Under the pieces are notes generated by a model that saw nothing but the letters and a program-made list of their open reading frames with translations, did no database searches and was not told where the DNA came from. This document shows, one piece after another, positions 44,969 to 55,488 of a stretch of 64,000 nucleotides of DNA; position 1 is the stretch's first letter; each line of letters starts with the position of its first letter. Source of the DNA: Algoriphagus sp. (GTDB taxonomy: Bacteria > Bacteroidota > Bacteroidia > Cytophagales > Cyclobacteriaceae); the NCBI GenBank assembly GCA_029945945.1, contig JAQSDM010000005.1, forward strand, positions 829,343 through 893,342. The letters run 5' to 3'. The translations under genes were made by a program, and so were the position numbers.

Positions 44969-47395
44969 ATGTTCAAAAACTACTTCAAGATTGTCATTCG
45001 GAACGCGAGGAAGAATCCCCTTTATGTTTTGATCAATATTTTTGGACTTGCTGTGGGGATGGCGGTTAGTATTTTGATTTTCTTATTTGTTCAGCATGAG
45101 TTAAGCTACGATCGTTACCACGAGAAAGCTGACCGAATTTTCAGGGTTTCCCGCTCCTGGTCCAATCCGGATGGAGAAGTGAGTTTGCATTTGGGTCATG
45201 CCGCACCTCCTTTTGGTCCCCTGATTCAATCAGATTTTGGAGACGATGTGGAAGTGGCTGTTCGGATTTTCAACTTCAATCCTTTGGTCAAATACGGCGA
45301 AAATGCGTTTGAAGAGGAGCGTTTTTTCTTTGCTGATCCGGAGGTTTTTGAAGTGTTTTCCTTCAAGCTTTTGCAGGGAGATCCCAAGACTATCCTGAAA
45401 GATGCCGATGCGATTGTGGTTTCGGAATCCACTGCCAGGAAATACTTTGGGAATGAAAATCCTGTCGGGAAAGAATTGGAAATGGTCCTCGCTGGTCAGC
45501 CAGCCTCATTTCAAGTGAGAGGAGTGATGGAAGACATACCGGATAACTCTCATTTTCACGCAGATTTTCTGGCTTCGATGGTTCCGGTGGTCGCATTCTA
45601 TGGAGGTCAGGAAGCATTCATGAGCAATTACGGCTCGAATAATTTTTCAACTTATCTCCTGCTGAAAGAGGGAGTGGATGCTAAGTCACTTGAGGCAAAA
45701 CTACCGGAAATGATCGATCGGCATTTGCCGGAAAATCAGGCGGGAATTGCCGCATCCAAAGGAACCAAACTCACCCTTTGGCCTTTGACGGATATCCATT
45801 TGTATTCCAATCTGGATTCCGAGATCGAGCCGAATGGCAACATCGATTACGTTTATATTTACCTCGCAGTCGCGCTTTTCATCCTGCTGATCGCCTGTAT
45901 CAACTTTATGAATCTCTCCACTGCGAGATCTTCTTTGCGATCTATGGAGGTAGGGCTTCGCAAAGTAATGGGAGCCGACAAGATTCTTTTGGTACGCCAG
46001 TTTATGGGCGAATCCTTCGTTATGACGTTCATTTCCCTCGTTTTGGCTTTGCTGATTGTGTACTTCTTTCTGCCAACATTTTCGGATTTCACAGAGAAGC
46101 AACTCAGCCTGAATTTCTTCGAAAACCCTGAGTATCTGCTTGGCCTGGCAGGTTTAGTCCTGTTAGTTGGAATAGTTTCAGGAAGCTATCCGGCACTTTT
46201 CCTTTCCGGATTTTCTCCTTCGAAGGTTTTAAAAGGAGCATTCAAAGCAGGGAAAGGACACGAGAATTTTCGATCTGTGCTTGTAGTTGGCCAGTTTGCG
46301 ATTTCTGTCGTGCTGATCGTGGCAGTGTTGGTAGTGGTACGCCAGTTGAATTTCATGCAAAGCAAGGATTTAGGCTTCGCCAAAGAGGATTTGGTGGTGC
46401 TGCCGGCAAGTGCTTCTGTCAATGAAAATTACCTGATCATCAAAGACAGATTGGAAAATCATCCCGGAATCAAGGCAGTTAGTATGTCAAGCCGGGTTCC
46501 ATCAGGTCGCTTGTTGGATTCGCAGGGAGGCTCGGCGGAAGTAAACGGTGAGCTTTCGCAGCTGAATGTCCGGATAGCGGATATCCATGTGAGCCATGAT
46601 TTCCTGAAAACCTACGGGATTCCGATTGTGCAGGGAAGAGACTTTGATTTCAAACTCGCCAGTGATTCTACTGAGGCTTTCATCCTGAATGAAGCGGCAA
46701 TTCGTGCGGTGGGCTGGTCAAGTCCTGAAGACGCAATTGGCAAGCAGTTTCAGTATGGCGGAAGACGAGGATTTGTAACCGGAGTGATGAAGGATTTCCA
46801 CTTCGAATCTTTGCATCAGCCGATTGTGCCGATCGTTTTCATGATTTCTGAAAACCGAAATAACCTTGTAAGTATCAAATATGATGAAGCCGAAAAGGAT
46901 CAGGTTCTCGCATATCTGAAAGAAGAATGGGCAAATTTGAGACCTGATTTCCCTTTTGATCCGCTCTTTGTGGATGAAGGATTCAATGCCCAATACGAAG
47001 CAGAGGAGCGGGTAAAGACCATTTTCACATTCTTCTCAGGTCTGGCGGTTTTGATTTCCATTTTGGGTCTTTTTGGGCTGACTACTTTTGCCACCGCCCA
47101 GCGAACCCGGGAAATCGGAATCAGAAAAGTGATGGGAGCGGAGACGGGAAATATTCTTACCCTACTTGGAAAGGATTTCATGAAGCTAGTGCTTTTCGGA
47201 TTCCTGATTGCGATCCCGATTTCATGGTTTGGAATGAGCAGTTGGCTGGAAGACTTTGCTTACAAAATCGGGATCAACTGGACAGTATTCCTTTGGGCAG
47301 GTTTGATTGCCGGGATTATTGCAGCTATTACTGTTACCTCTCAAACGCTCAAAGCAGCTTGGGCCGACCCGGTGAAGAGTATAAAGAATGAATAA
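44969..47395 (+). CDS. FtsX/MacB-type ABC permease 6
   Basis: 808 residues from ATG 44969 (MFKNYFKIVIRNARKNP). First core ACINFMNLSTARSSLRSMEVGLRKVMGAD; second core TREIGIRKVMGAE; ends ADPVKSIKNE with D for N in the NPV motif. Periplasmic segment GVMKDFHFESLHQPIVP. It has no control module directly in front; the DUF2807 terminator is immediately upstream. The plus-strand array is interrupted after it by two minus-strand genes. Confidence 0.9.
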   Translation: MFKNYFKIVIRNARKNPLYVLINIFGLAVGMAVSILIFLFVQHELSYDRYHEKADRIFRVSRSWSNPDGEVSLHLGHAAPPFGPLIQSDFGDDVEVAVRIFNFNPLVKYGENAFEEERFFFADPEVFEVFSFKLLQGDPKTILKDADAIVVSESTARKYFGNENPVGKELEMVLAGQPASFQVRGVMEDIPDNSHFHADFLASMVPVVAFYGGQEAFMSNYGSNNFSTYLLLKEGVDAKSLEAKLPEMIDRHLPENQAGIAASKGTKLTLWPLTDIHLYSNLDSEIEPNGNIDYVYIYLAVALFILLIACINFMNLSTARSSLRSMEVGLRKVMGADKILLVRQFMGESFVMTFISLVLALLIVYFFLPTFSDFTEKQLSLNFFENPEYLLGLAGLVLLVGIVSGSYPALFLSGFSPSKVLKGAFKAGKGHENFRSVLVVGQFAISVVLIVAVLVVVRQLNFMQSKDLGFAKEDLVVLPASASVNENYLIIKDRLENHPGIKAVSMSSRVPSGRLLDSQGGSAEVNGELSQLNVRIADIHVSHDFLKTYGIPIVQGRDFDFKLASDSTEAFILNEAAIRAVGWSSPEDAIGKQFQYGGRRGFVTGVMKDFHFESLHQPIVPIVFMISENRNNLVSIKYDEAEKDQVLAYLKEEWANLRPDFPFDPLFVDEGFNAQYEAEERVKTIFTFFSGLAVLISILGLFGLTTFATAQRTREIGIRKVMGAETGNILTLLGKDFMKLVLFGFLIAIPISWFGMSSWLEDFAYKIGINWTVFLWAGLIAGIIAAITVTSQTLKAAWADPVKSIKNE

Positions 47396-47491
47396 GAAAC
47401 ACAGAGGCTGGAAGTAAAGAACCGGGAAGCAGTCGCGGTGATCAGTAGCAATGTTGGGGGTTGGAGGCAGGGAAGTTGAGGAAAGTTTATC

Positions 47492-48478
47492 CTACATCAA
47501 AAACCCGTTTTCAATCGGATATGGATTGGGAATGTCTTTTTCTTCCATCATTTCCAGAAGGTCTATTTCAATGGTTCTTGAAATGGCGGAAATAGGAACA
47601 TCATTGTAAGCAGCCTCAAAGGGATTCTCGGAAAAATCTCCTATCCTGTCCACCAGGAAAAAAATCCAGATAATTAATCCGGAAAAGGGGACTGTCAGCC
47701 AGACGTGAATATTTTTTGAAAGCTCGAAAATATCCAACATACCCAGCGGTATGAGGCTGCAGAAAATGTAATTGATCCATAGCCCGGTCGAAGCATATTG
47801 ACGGGGAAAAGGATAGTTTTTTATTCGCTCAGTCATTCCCTGTTCATCAAAAAATCTGGACACCAATTGGTGTAGCCAAATATGTTTGTACTCGCTTACT
47901 CCTCCATTCTGGAAGAGCTCATTCAGGGAAAGGCTTTGATTATTTAAAAGCTGCCGGGGAATATTATGATGCTTTAGAACGGCTTCCAACTCCTCCTTAT
48001 CCAAATATTTTTCAATTTCCGGAATCATTCCCTTCAGACATTCTTCTCTGAAATGGGGAGTGAATACCAGTTTTTGGACTGGTCCATTATGTTCCCAAGG
48101 TTTGACTTTTCGCATGGTATGCTTCAAAGCCAAAAGCCAGGCTAGGTGGCGGTAGATAACTTTCTTTTTCCATTCCTTACTCACTTCAGGTTTTACCATG
48201 GTGAAAATGGCAGTGGTGAACGTCCGGCTATCGTTCAGAATATTCCCCCAAATTTTCCGTGCTTCCCAGGTTCGGTCGTAAGAACTGTTGTTTTTGAAAC
48301 CCAAGTAAAAAGATACTGCTACGCCGATCACTGAAATGGGTTGCCAGGGAAGTGTAAATGGAAAGTTGGTCAGCTCGGAAATCAAAACGATAATAAAAGA
48401 ATACAAAAACCCACCAATCAGCAGATTTTTAGACCACCGGATGGTCATCCACAAACTATAATGCCTATTTACATACAT
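47492..48478 (-). CDS. Bestrophin-like anion channel family protein (YneE/DUF)
   Basis: 328 residues. The N-terminal membrane region covers about 18-65 (NLLIGGFLYSFIIVLISEL and ISVIGVAVSFYLGFKNN). The conserved bestrophin stretch YDRTWEARKIWG follows (about 68-79), and GLWINYIFCSLIPLGMLDIF plus WIFFLVDRIGDFSENPF form the second membrane part. Family members are pentameric chloride or anion channels; bacterial ones are thought to help balance ions across the inner membrane. It is a single gene opposite in direction to the permease array, and no shared regulation is visible. Confidence 0.88.
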   Translation of the reverse strand: MYVNRHYSLWMTIRWSKNLLIGGFLYSFIIVLISELTNFPFTLPWQPISVIGVAVSFYLGFKNNSSYDRTWEARKIWGNILNDSRTFTTAIFTMVKPEVSKEWKKKVIYRHLAWLLALKHTMRKVKPWEHNGPVQKLVFTPHFREECLKGMIPEIEKYLDKEELEAVLKHHNIPRQLLNNQSLSLNELFQNGGVSEYKHIWLHQLVSRFFDEQGMTERIKNYPFPRQYASTGLWINYIFCSLIPLGMLDIFELSKNIHVWLTVPFSGLIIWIFFLVDRIGDFSENPFEAAYNDVPISAISRTIEIDLLEMMEEKDIPNPYPIENGFLM

Positions 48479-48712
48479 AGCTTTGGTTTTTTTATATGAT
48501 TTTCTATTTGATTAGGTTCAAGAAGAAATCTGGTTTTCTATGATTAAAACGGATATTTCTTTCAAATAGGTTTTAGAATTGGAGTTGAGCCAAAAACCCA
48601 ATCAAAGAAAAAAAAAGCCCACTAAATTGAAATCAGCCGTAAAATTTGGACTACAAACAGGACTAGCAAGAGTTTAAAGTCTTTACTGAAAGCTTGAATG
48701 ATGGAATAATTC

Positions 48713-49873
48713 TCATTTACTTTTGTTCCAATATATTTTCAGGTTTTTGGTGGATCTTCCGGATGCAATAAGTTCCGGCTTGCCATCCCCATCTAGGTCG
48801 GCTGCCTGTAAGTCTTCGCATGCCATCCCGTTTTTGTCGATCCAATGCTCTTCAAACTCTGAGAATGAGCCGTTTTTTGGAACAAAAAGTTTAACTCCAA
48901 ACTCACCTGCTTCGTTTGGCAGGCGCCATCCCACAGCGATTTGATCCGAACCAATTCCGAGGAAATCTGCCGCAACCAAAGCATGCCCTTCTTTGAGTTG
49001 GGTCTGAAGTACAATCCGCTCCAGTTCTTCTGAATTTAAATTCTGATCGAGCCCTTCATATGCCACGAGCGTTGTGCCATGTATAGATTCGATTGTTGTC
49101 AGGAATTTTCTATTCTTTGAACTTCTGCCCAATCGGAGTTCGCCCACACTTGGATTGGTGGGTAAATTGATTTTTTCTTTCTTCCAATTACTCCCCTGAT
49201 TTTTCAAAAACATGACCCCTTCTTTTCCTCCGATGAGGATGGAGTTTTTGGACTCTTCGCCGATGACCTCCAGATTGTGGGTCAAATGCATACTTTCCTC
49301 AATTATCTCGTATTTCCAATCTCCAGCCGGATCTGAAGGAAATTCATAGGCAATCACTTTTACTCCAGCGCCTTCTCCTCCCGCATTTCCTCTTCCATGC
49401 AAAGGAACTACAATCAGGTGGGCAGTTTCACCGGATTTTATCCAGCGCATTCTATGGGTGGTAGGTTCATGATGAAGGGTTTTTGGAGTCCATTTTTGAG
49501 TGGGATCACTTGGGCGTATCAGGTAAAAAACCGCTCCTGACTTTTCGGTTTCAGAGGTTTCTCCCGGATTCCACTGGGCGCCGACCGCCACTTCGACTTT
49601 GCCATCGCCATCCAAATCCCGCGCGGCGATGCAGACATTGTCTGAGACCGTGAGATTTTCTGCCATTACAAATTTTTTCCAATCCCCATTTCGATACCAG
49701 ACGAAAGCCTTTTTATCTGCCAGAAGAATATCTGGCTTTTCATCCCCATCCACATCACCGATCGCAACTCCATATCCGATGGCAACTTCTGCATCGATCA
49801 CTTGCTCTTCAAAACTGGGAGTGGTCGATAATTGGAGGGCGGTTGCGAGTAATAAAATCGGAGTATAGAGCAT
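48713..49873 (-). CDS. FG-GAP/VCBS repeat secreted protein
   Basis: 386 residues with an N-terminal signal peptide (about 1-18). Calcium-binding FG-GAP turns are visible: IGDVDGDEKPDILLAD, ARDLDGDGKVEVAVGA and, near the end, AADLDGDGKPELIASG. These belong to a seven-bladed integrin-like propeller. Such proteins are exported and are often found next to glycoside hydrolases or sulfatases, but no specific role can be assigned here. It is divergent from the permease 7 unit. The 393-bp gap upstream (49874-50266) holds control module D and no gene. Confidence 0.8.
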   Translation of the reverse strand: MLYTPILLLATALQLSTTPSFEEQVIDAEVAIGYGVAIGDVDGDEKPDILLADKKAFVWYRNGDWKKFVMAENLTVSDNVCIAARDLDGDGKVEVAVGAQWNPGETSETEKSGAVFYLIRPSDPTQKWTPKTLHHEPTTHRMRWIKSGETAHLIVVPLHGRGNAGGEGAGVKVIAYEFPSDPAGDWKYEIIEESMHLTHNLEVIGEESKNSILIGGKEGVMFLKNQGSNWKKEKINLPTNPSVGELRLGRSSKNRKFLTTIESIHGTTLVAYEGLDQNLNSEELERIVLQTQLKEGHALVAADFLGIGSDQIAVGWRLPNEAGEFGVKLFVPKNGSFSEFEEHWIDKNGMACEDLQAADLDGDGKPELIASGRSTKNLKIYWNKSK

Positions 49874-50066
49874 ATTCTTAAATCTGGTCTCTCTTAAAGA
49901 TAATTGATTTTTGAGTAAATGGGAAGTTGGAAGGTGTGGAGGAAAATTACTCCTGAAATGAGATTCTAAATCTAAAAAATGACATACCCGGACTTTTATT
50001 TCAGGCGTTTTCTGAAATGAGAATGCGCCGGGCTTAGGATGTTTTCCATTAAATAGAATTGAATTT

Positions 50067-50091
50067 GACCGTCAACGGACAAATATGTTCG
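50067..50091 (+). promoter_or_regulatory. Module D: 25-bp triple half-site element before permease 7
   Basis: GACCG-N4-CGGAC-N6-GTTCG. TGGCAC starts after 60 bp. The nearest upstream gene is on the other strand. Confidence 0.78.
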
Positions 50092-50116
50092 GGATTCATT
50101 TTTTAAGAAAAACGAA

Positions 50117-50149
50117 AAGCCTTTAAATCGCTGGTTTAGGGACTTTTTT
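50117..50149 (+). other. Hairpin with T-tract between element D and its promoter
   Basis: AAGCCTTTAAA pairs with TTTAGGGACTT (one mismatch, two G-U), with the stem running into T6. It ends 3 bp before TGGCAC. No plus-strand gene lies upstream to terminate. Confidence 0.5.
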
Positions 50150-50151
50150 CA

Positions 50152-50167
50152 TGGCACAGAAGTGGAA
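50152..50167 (+). promoter_or_regulatory. Candidate sigma-54 promoter D (permease 7)
   Basis: TGGCAC-N5-TGGAA, followed by a leader of about 90 nt. Confidence 0.65.
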
Positions 50168-50266
50168 AAGTCAAATCCAGGCGAGAACAAGCAGGAGTGG
50201 TTGCTGCTTTGGTTCGTCTGCCCTTTAATTTGAACAGCTCTAAACCAACTTTTAATTTCCTTAGCT

Positions 50267-52720
50267 ATGTGGATCAATTATCTCAAAGTAGGATTCCGGA
50301 ATTTGCTCAAGCATAAGTCCTACACGCTGATCAACCTGATCGGTCTTACCGTCGGATTGGCGGTTACTATTCTCTTGTTTTTTTACGTTCAGTTGCACCT
50401 GAGTTTTGACTCTTTTCACCCTGAAAAAGCCTCCTTGTATCGGGTATTGAGAGTTCAAAACGGTTCCGAAGGGGAATTCAGGTTTCCATCTTTGCCATTA
50501 GCGCTTCAGCCTGTCATAGAGGAAAACATGGCTCAGGAGGTTGATTATACCAATTTTGTTCCTAATAATTTTTTAACAAAACGAGAAAATGGAGATGGAT
50601 TCAATCAATCCATAACGATGGTCAGTTCAGACTTTTTTGAAATGTTTGGCTTCGAAATGAAAAAGGGCATCTATCCGAAAAATGCAGAGGAAAGAGGCGG
50701 GATTGTATTGTCTGAAATGGCTGCCAATCGATTTTTTGGGGATGAAAATCCCATCGGGCAGGAACTTCAAATCCGTCTGACGGATGAGCTGCTCAATTAT
50801 TCGGTTATCGGAGTGATTGAGAATACACCTGCAAATTCCAGTATAGAATATGAAATTCTGATGCATGACTCTAATCTGGAGATTCAATTTCCAGAGGAAA
50901 TGCGAACGCATTGGTACATGTCTTTTGGGGATGGCTTCGCAAAATTGAAGTCAGGAATGACGCCTTCCGAATTTGAAACTCGAACCAAGGATTTTATAAA
51001 AAGAACTTTCCAGGACCAGAAGGAAGCTGCAAACTATGGATTTGCACTTCAGGAAATGACCGACATTCACTTGAATCCGGAAATTCCTTCTGGTATCGCG
51101 ACTGTAGTAAATCCCAGAATTCTCTGGATTCTCTCCGGAATTGCGGTTTTGATTATCCTGATCGCATGCATCAATTTTACCACAATGGCAATCGGAAACT
51201 CTGCCAGCCGTGCAAAGGAAGTTGGTGTGAGGAAAAGTATGGGAGCCGGATCAGGACAGCTTTTTGGCCAGTTTATGGCCGAATCCGTGATTTTGACCAC
51301 CTTTTCCCTGGGATTGGGATTGCTCCTTTCGATCCTGCTTCTGCCGGTTTTCAATTCCCTGATGCAAACTCAGCTGGAGATTACTTTCAATTTCCAACAA
51401 GCTTTGATTTTCCTGATTACGGGTTTATTAATCGCCTTGATTGCAGGTTCTTACCCTTCAATTTTTCTTGCTTCTTTCCGACCGGTTCAAGTCCTGAAAT
51501 CCAATCTTGGGGTGAGATTTGGCAAGCAAAATCTCCGAATGAGTATGCTGGCTTTCCAGTTTTTCATCTCAATGCTTTTGGTTACCTGTACACTAGTGAT
51601 GGTAAAGCAAATGAATACGATTGAAAAGTACGATTTGGGGTCGGCCAGCACGGATATCATTCAAGTGATGGTGCCACCTCCCCCGGCAGATGGTCTTCAG
51701 GAATCCATCATGAATAGCTTCGATTACGCGCAGCCATTCAAAAATGAATTGAGAAAACTGCCGGAAGTGACAAATGTCGCGATGTCCACCGCCATGTATG
51801 GAGATAATGCCTGGTTCAGCGCTGGTTTTCGAAAATCAGAAGCTGAGCCGGGAGTAAATTTTCATCTGAATGTGGTGGATGAGGATTATGTGGATTTCTT
51901 CGAGTTGGAGGTTTTGGAAGGACGAAATTTTTCATCGGCTACACCTACTGATTTGACAAATGCTTTTCTCATCAACGAGTCGATGAAAGAGGCCCTTGCC
52001 TGGGAGGAAGTATTTGGAAAAAGCCTTGAAAGTGACCGCGGTTTTGGAGAAAACAGGGCGATTGGGTTGGTGAAAAATTTTCACTACGAAAGTCTATACC
52101 AGCCAATCGAACCTGCCATATTGGTGATGAAGCCTGATAATTTTTTCAAAGGTCTGGGAAGTTTGACAATGGAAGATCAGATGATTGCAAAAGTTTACAT
52201 AAAGGTTAAGACCGGGGATAAACAGGCTTTTGTAGAAAAGTTGAATGGAATTTGGAAAGATCTTTATGGTTCTGATCCATTTGACTATACCTACATAGAG
52301 GATCAGATTGCACAGGAATATGTACAGGCTACCAGTCTCAGCAAACTGGTGACAATGGCATCCATTGTGGCTTTGATTATTGCCGGAATGGGATTGTTTG
52401 CGATGGCTTCACTTTCGATTACCAGCCGCCTGAAAGAGATCGGAATCCGTCGCGTGATGGGCGCAACGACTGGAGAGATTTCCTTGCTTTTCAATAAGCA
52501 GTTTATTCGGATTACCCTGATCGGAGTTGCAATTTCGATTCCTGCCAGCTATTACCTGATGAATCTTTGGCTAGAGGATTTTGCAGTGAAGACCACAATT
52601 GGGATCGGAGTTTTCCTCTTTGCATTGCTGGTGGGGGTACTATTTTCGATTCTAATAGTAAGCTTCGAAACCATCAAAGCGACCTGGGTGAATCCCACTA
52701 AATTGCTGAGAAGTGATTAA
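50267..52720 (+). CDS. FtsX/MacB-type ABC permease 7
   Basis: 817 residues from ATG 50267 (MWINYLKVGFRNLLKHK). First core ACINFTTMAIGNSASRAKEVGVRKSMGAG, where the usual MNLSTARS is changed; second core LKEIGIRRVMGAT; ends VNPTKLLRSD, the most divergent C terminus of the ten. Periplasmic segment GLVKNFHYESLYQPIEP. It heads the fourth unit, which can continue through permeases 8-10 to the terminator at 60554. Confidence 0.9.
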   Translation: MWINYLKVGFRNLLKHKSYTLINLIGLTVGLAVTILLFFYVQLHLSFDSFHPEKASLYRVLRVQNGSEGEFRFPSLPLALQPVIEENMAQEVDYTNFVPNNFLTKRENGDGFNQSITMVSSDFFEMFGFEMKKGIYPKNAEERGGIVLSEMAANRFFGDENPIGQELQIRLTDELLNYSVIGVIENTPANSSIEYEILMHDSNLEIQFPEEMRTHWYMSFGDGFAKLKSGMTPSEFETRTKDFIKRTFQDQKEAANYGFALQEMTDIHLNPEIPSGIATVVNPRILWILSGIAVLIILIACINFTTMAIGNSASRAKEVGVRKSMGAGSGQLFGQFMAESVILTTFSLGLGLLLSILLLPVFNSLMQTQLEITFNFQQALIFLITGLLIALIAGSYPSIFLASFRPVQVLKSNLGVRFGKQNLRMSMLAFQFFISMLLVTCTLVMVKQMNTIEKYDLGSASTDIIQVMVPPPPADGLQESIMNSFDYAQPFKNELRKLPEVTNVAMSTAMYGDNAWFSAGFRKSEAEPGVNFHLNVVDEDYVDFFELEVLEGRNFSSATPTDLTNAFLINESMKEALAWEEVFGKSLESDRGFGENRAIGLVKNFHYESLYQPIEPAILVMKPDNFFKGLGSLTMEDQMIAKVYIKVKTGDKQAFVEKLNGIWKDLYGSDPFDYTYIEDQIAQEYVQATSLSKLVTMASIVALIIAGMGLFAMASLSITSRLKEIGIRRVMGATTGEISLLFNKQFIRITLIGVAISIPASYYLMNLWLEDFAVKTTIGIGVFLFALLVGVLFSILIVSFETIKATWVNPTKLLRSD

Positions 52721-52721
52721 A

Positions 52722-52770
52722 GAATCAAGAATCAAGTCCATTGTCTCAAGTATGAAGATGAAGAGAGCTA
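52722..52770 (+). repeat. AAGAATCAAG word repeat
   Basis: AGAATCAAGAATCAAGTC words, then TTTCCAACTTTC/TTCAACTTTAAC words to about 52905 before permease 8. Related words precede permeases 9 and 10. Confidence 0.5.
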
Positions 52771-52916
52771 AAAAAACTAAAGCATGGTTGGAGTAGGCAA
52801 ACCTGCCAACTTTATCAGTTTCCAACCTTCAACTTTAACAACAAACAAGAATTTAGAAATAACGATTGTGGAGGAGCAACTTTCCAACCCACTCACTTTC
52901 CAACTTTTCGAAATCT

Positions 52917-55358
52917 ATGCTAAAAAACTATCTAAAAATCGCCTGGAGAAATCTGATAAGGAATAAATCCTTTAGCCTGATCAATATTCTTGGACTGGCA
53001 GTGAGTATGTCTATTTGCCTGCTCATCATCATGATTGTGATGGATCAGTATAGCTATGACACTTACCATAGCAAAAAGGACCGGATCTATAGAATCCATA
53101 CTACACGCTATCAGGAAAATCAAGGGGAAACCGCAAGTTCGGCTTTGCCGCTGGCGGAAAAGCTGAAGACTGATTATCCCATCATAGAAGCTGCTGCCGC
53201 ACTCAATAGTGAAATCGGTGGGGATATCATCTATGAAGAGAAATTTGCATCAGGTGGGGGGTATTTTGCGGATGAAAATCTGTTTAAAATTCTGGATTTT
53301 ACTTTCAAAGAAGGAGATCCTAATACAGCATTGAAAGAACCGTTTTCGTTGGTGATTACTTCAGATATGGCTGAGATTCTGTTTAACAATGAATCAGCCC
53401 TTGGCAAAATCGTCGCTTTCCATGACAAGGATATCAGGGCCACCGATATTGAGGAAGGAAATATCGAAACTGATTTCGGCTACTTTACCATCACAGGTGT
53501 ACTCAATCCTGCTCCCGGCAAAACGCATTTGCCATTTAAACTTTTGGCTTCGCTGAGTACGATGAAATCCCTGCCAGAAGGCTCGGTAATGTTCAACGAG
53601 GAGCAAGACTGGGAGAATGTCTGGACCAATTACACTTATGTTTTATTGAAGGAGGGACAAAGCAAATCCGACTTGCAGGCCAATTTGGACAAGGTTTCAG
53701 AAGAAATTTACGGTTCCAAATATGAAAACCAACACTCCTTCAAGGCTATTGCTTTGAGAGATCTGACGCCGGTTGGATTTATAGGAAATACGACCCATGT
53801 CTCCGTGCCAAAGGTAGTTCTGTTGATTTTGGGGGTACTTTGTCTGATTGTAATGTTTTCGGCTTGCCTGAATTATACCAACATGTCTGTGGCCCGGGCT
53901 CTTACCCGAATCAGAGAAGTCGGAATCAGAAAAGTGTCAGGAGCGAACAAAAGGCAAATTTTTGCGCAGTTTATTACTGAGGCGGTATTGATTTCAATCT
54001 GCTCACTGGTTTTGGCCATTGTACTCCTTCAGATACTAGAAAAGGGCGTCGAAGGCATGACATTCAATCAATATCTGAAGATTTCCTTCAAGCAAAGTCT
54101 GCCGGGAATTCTGATTTTTATCGGTTTCAGTATTGTGGTGGGAGTTTTGGCAGGCTTACTTCCAGCTTCTTATGTTTCCAAACTGAATCCAATCAATTTG
54201 TTCAATAAGCTGAGTGGAGTCAGGATGTTCAAAAACCTGAGAATCCGAAATATCCTTTTGGTGATCCAGTTTTCTATCTCATTAATTTTTATCATTTCGG
54301 TTGTGCTGATCCAGTCCCAATCCAAGCACATCATGAATTTTGATTATGGATTTGCCAAGGAAAATATTGTCACTGTCAAGCTTTTTAACACTGAAAACTA
54401 TTCCAGATTTGCGCAAGCTGTGGCTTCCAATCCTTCAGTCACTGAGGTTGGGGCGAGCTCACTGATACCGGGTGGAGGTTGGAATTTTGGTACCGAAGTA
54501 GTCAATCCGGATTTTCCTTTGGATAGCATTTCAAGCAATTTCTTTGATATCAATTCATCAGCTGTCGGCGTGTTTGAGCTGGAAATCTTGGCTGGTACCA
54601 ACCTTCCTGCGGAAGGCAGTCCAAACCTGATTTTGATTAACGAGAAGGCTGTAAAGGAATTCAATTATGGCAGCAATGAGGAAGCTGTCGGAAAGCAATT
54701 GACGATCAACAATAACGGTGAATTTCAAAATTTGCAAGTAGCCGGCGTGGTCAAAAACTTTCAGTTTCTTTCTCCGGACCAGGAAATGCAAAGTTTGGTC
54801 TTGCGAAACAGGGAAAGTGAATTTGGCTTTGCCTTGGTGAAAATCTCCAATGAAAATCAGGCACAGACCCTGGCAGCACTTGAAGCATCCTGGAAGGAAG
54901 TAAATCCAAACTCTAAGTTTTCTTACAAATTCCTGGATGAGGAGCTCTTGTTTATCCATCAGGTTTTGGGAGATGTGACTTCAGTCATCGGATTGATTTC
55001 GTTTTTGGCGGTTTTTGTCTCTTGCCTGGGGCTATTGGGAATGGCGACCTATACTGCTCAAACCCGAATCAAAGAGATTGGAATCCGGAAAACCCTGGGT
55101 TCGAGCATTCCAGAGATCATCTTCCTTTTGTCCAAAACCTTTTTGGCTTTGTTGGGAATCGCCATTTTGGTGGCAGTCCCTGCGGCATATTTTATCAATA
55201 ATTTATGGCTCAATTTCTTTGCGTCCCGAGTCAGTATTGGTTTTGTCCCGATTGGGATAGGAGTAGGTGCGATTTTATTAATCAGCTTGGGAATAATCTT
55301 TTCGCAGGCCTATCGAGCGGCTAGCGTGAACCCAATTGAGAGCTTGAGAAATGAGTAG
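52917..55358 (+). CDS. FtsX/MacB-type ABC permease 8
   Basis: 813 residues from the ATG at 52917 (MLKNYLKIAWRNLIRNK); the longer frame to 52866 starts on a non-ATG codon within repeat words. First core ACLNYTNMSVARALTRIREVGIRKVSGAN; second core IKEIGIRKTLGSS; ends VNPIESLRNE. Periplasmic segment GVVKNFQFLSPDQEMQS. It shares the RIREVGIRK wording with no other member, so it is a separate branch of the paralogue set. Confidence 0.9.
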   Translation: MLKNYLKIAWRNLIRNKSFSLINILGLAVSMSICLLIIMIVMDQYSYDTYHSKKDRIYRIHTTRYQENQGETASSALPLAEKLKTDYPIIEAAAALNSEIGGDIIYEEKFASGGGYFADENLFKILDFTFKEGDPNTALKEPFSLVITSDMAEILFNNESALGKIVAFHDKDIRATDIEEGNIETDFGYFTITGVLNPAPGKTHLPFKLLASLSTMKSLPEGSVMFNEEQDWENVWTNYTYVLLKEGQSKSDLQANLDKVSEEIYGSKYENQHSFKAIALRDLTPVGFIGNTTHVSVPKVVLLILGVLCLIVMFSACLNYTNMSVARALTRIREVGIRKVSGANKRQIFAQFITEAVLISICSLVLAIVLLQILEKGVEGMTFNQYLKISFKQSLPGILIFIGFSIVVGVLAGLLPASYVSKLNPINLFNKLSGVRMFKNLRIRNILLVIQFSISLIFIISVVLIQSQSKHIMNFDYGFAKENIVTVKLFNTENYSRFAQAVASNPSVTEVGASSLIPGGGWNFGTEVVNPDFPLDSISSNFFDINSSAVGVFELEILAGTNLPAEGSPNLILINEKAVKEFNYGSNEEAVGKQLTINNNGEFQNLQVAGVVKNFQFLSPDQEMQSLVLRNRESEFGFALVKISNENQAQTLAALEASWKEVNPNSKFSYKFLDEELLFIHQVLGDVTSVIGLISFLAVFVSCLGLLGMATYTAQTRIKEIGIRKTLGSSIPEIIFLLSKTFLALLGIAILVAVPAAYFINNLWLNFFASRVSIGFVPIGIGVGAILLISLGIIFSQAYRAASVNPIESLRNE

Positions 55359-55488
55359 CACCTGCAAAAGGCAAGAATCATGAATAAGAGTCAAGAATCA
55401 AGTAAAAAACGCTGAAAAAGGTGTTATGGATAGAAAATGGAAAGGCTGGAACCTTCCAACTTTCTAAAATTTTCAAATCAATTGAACA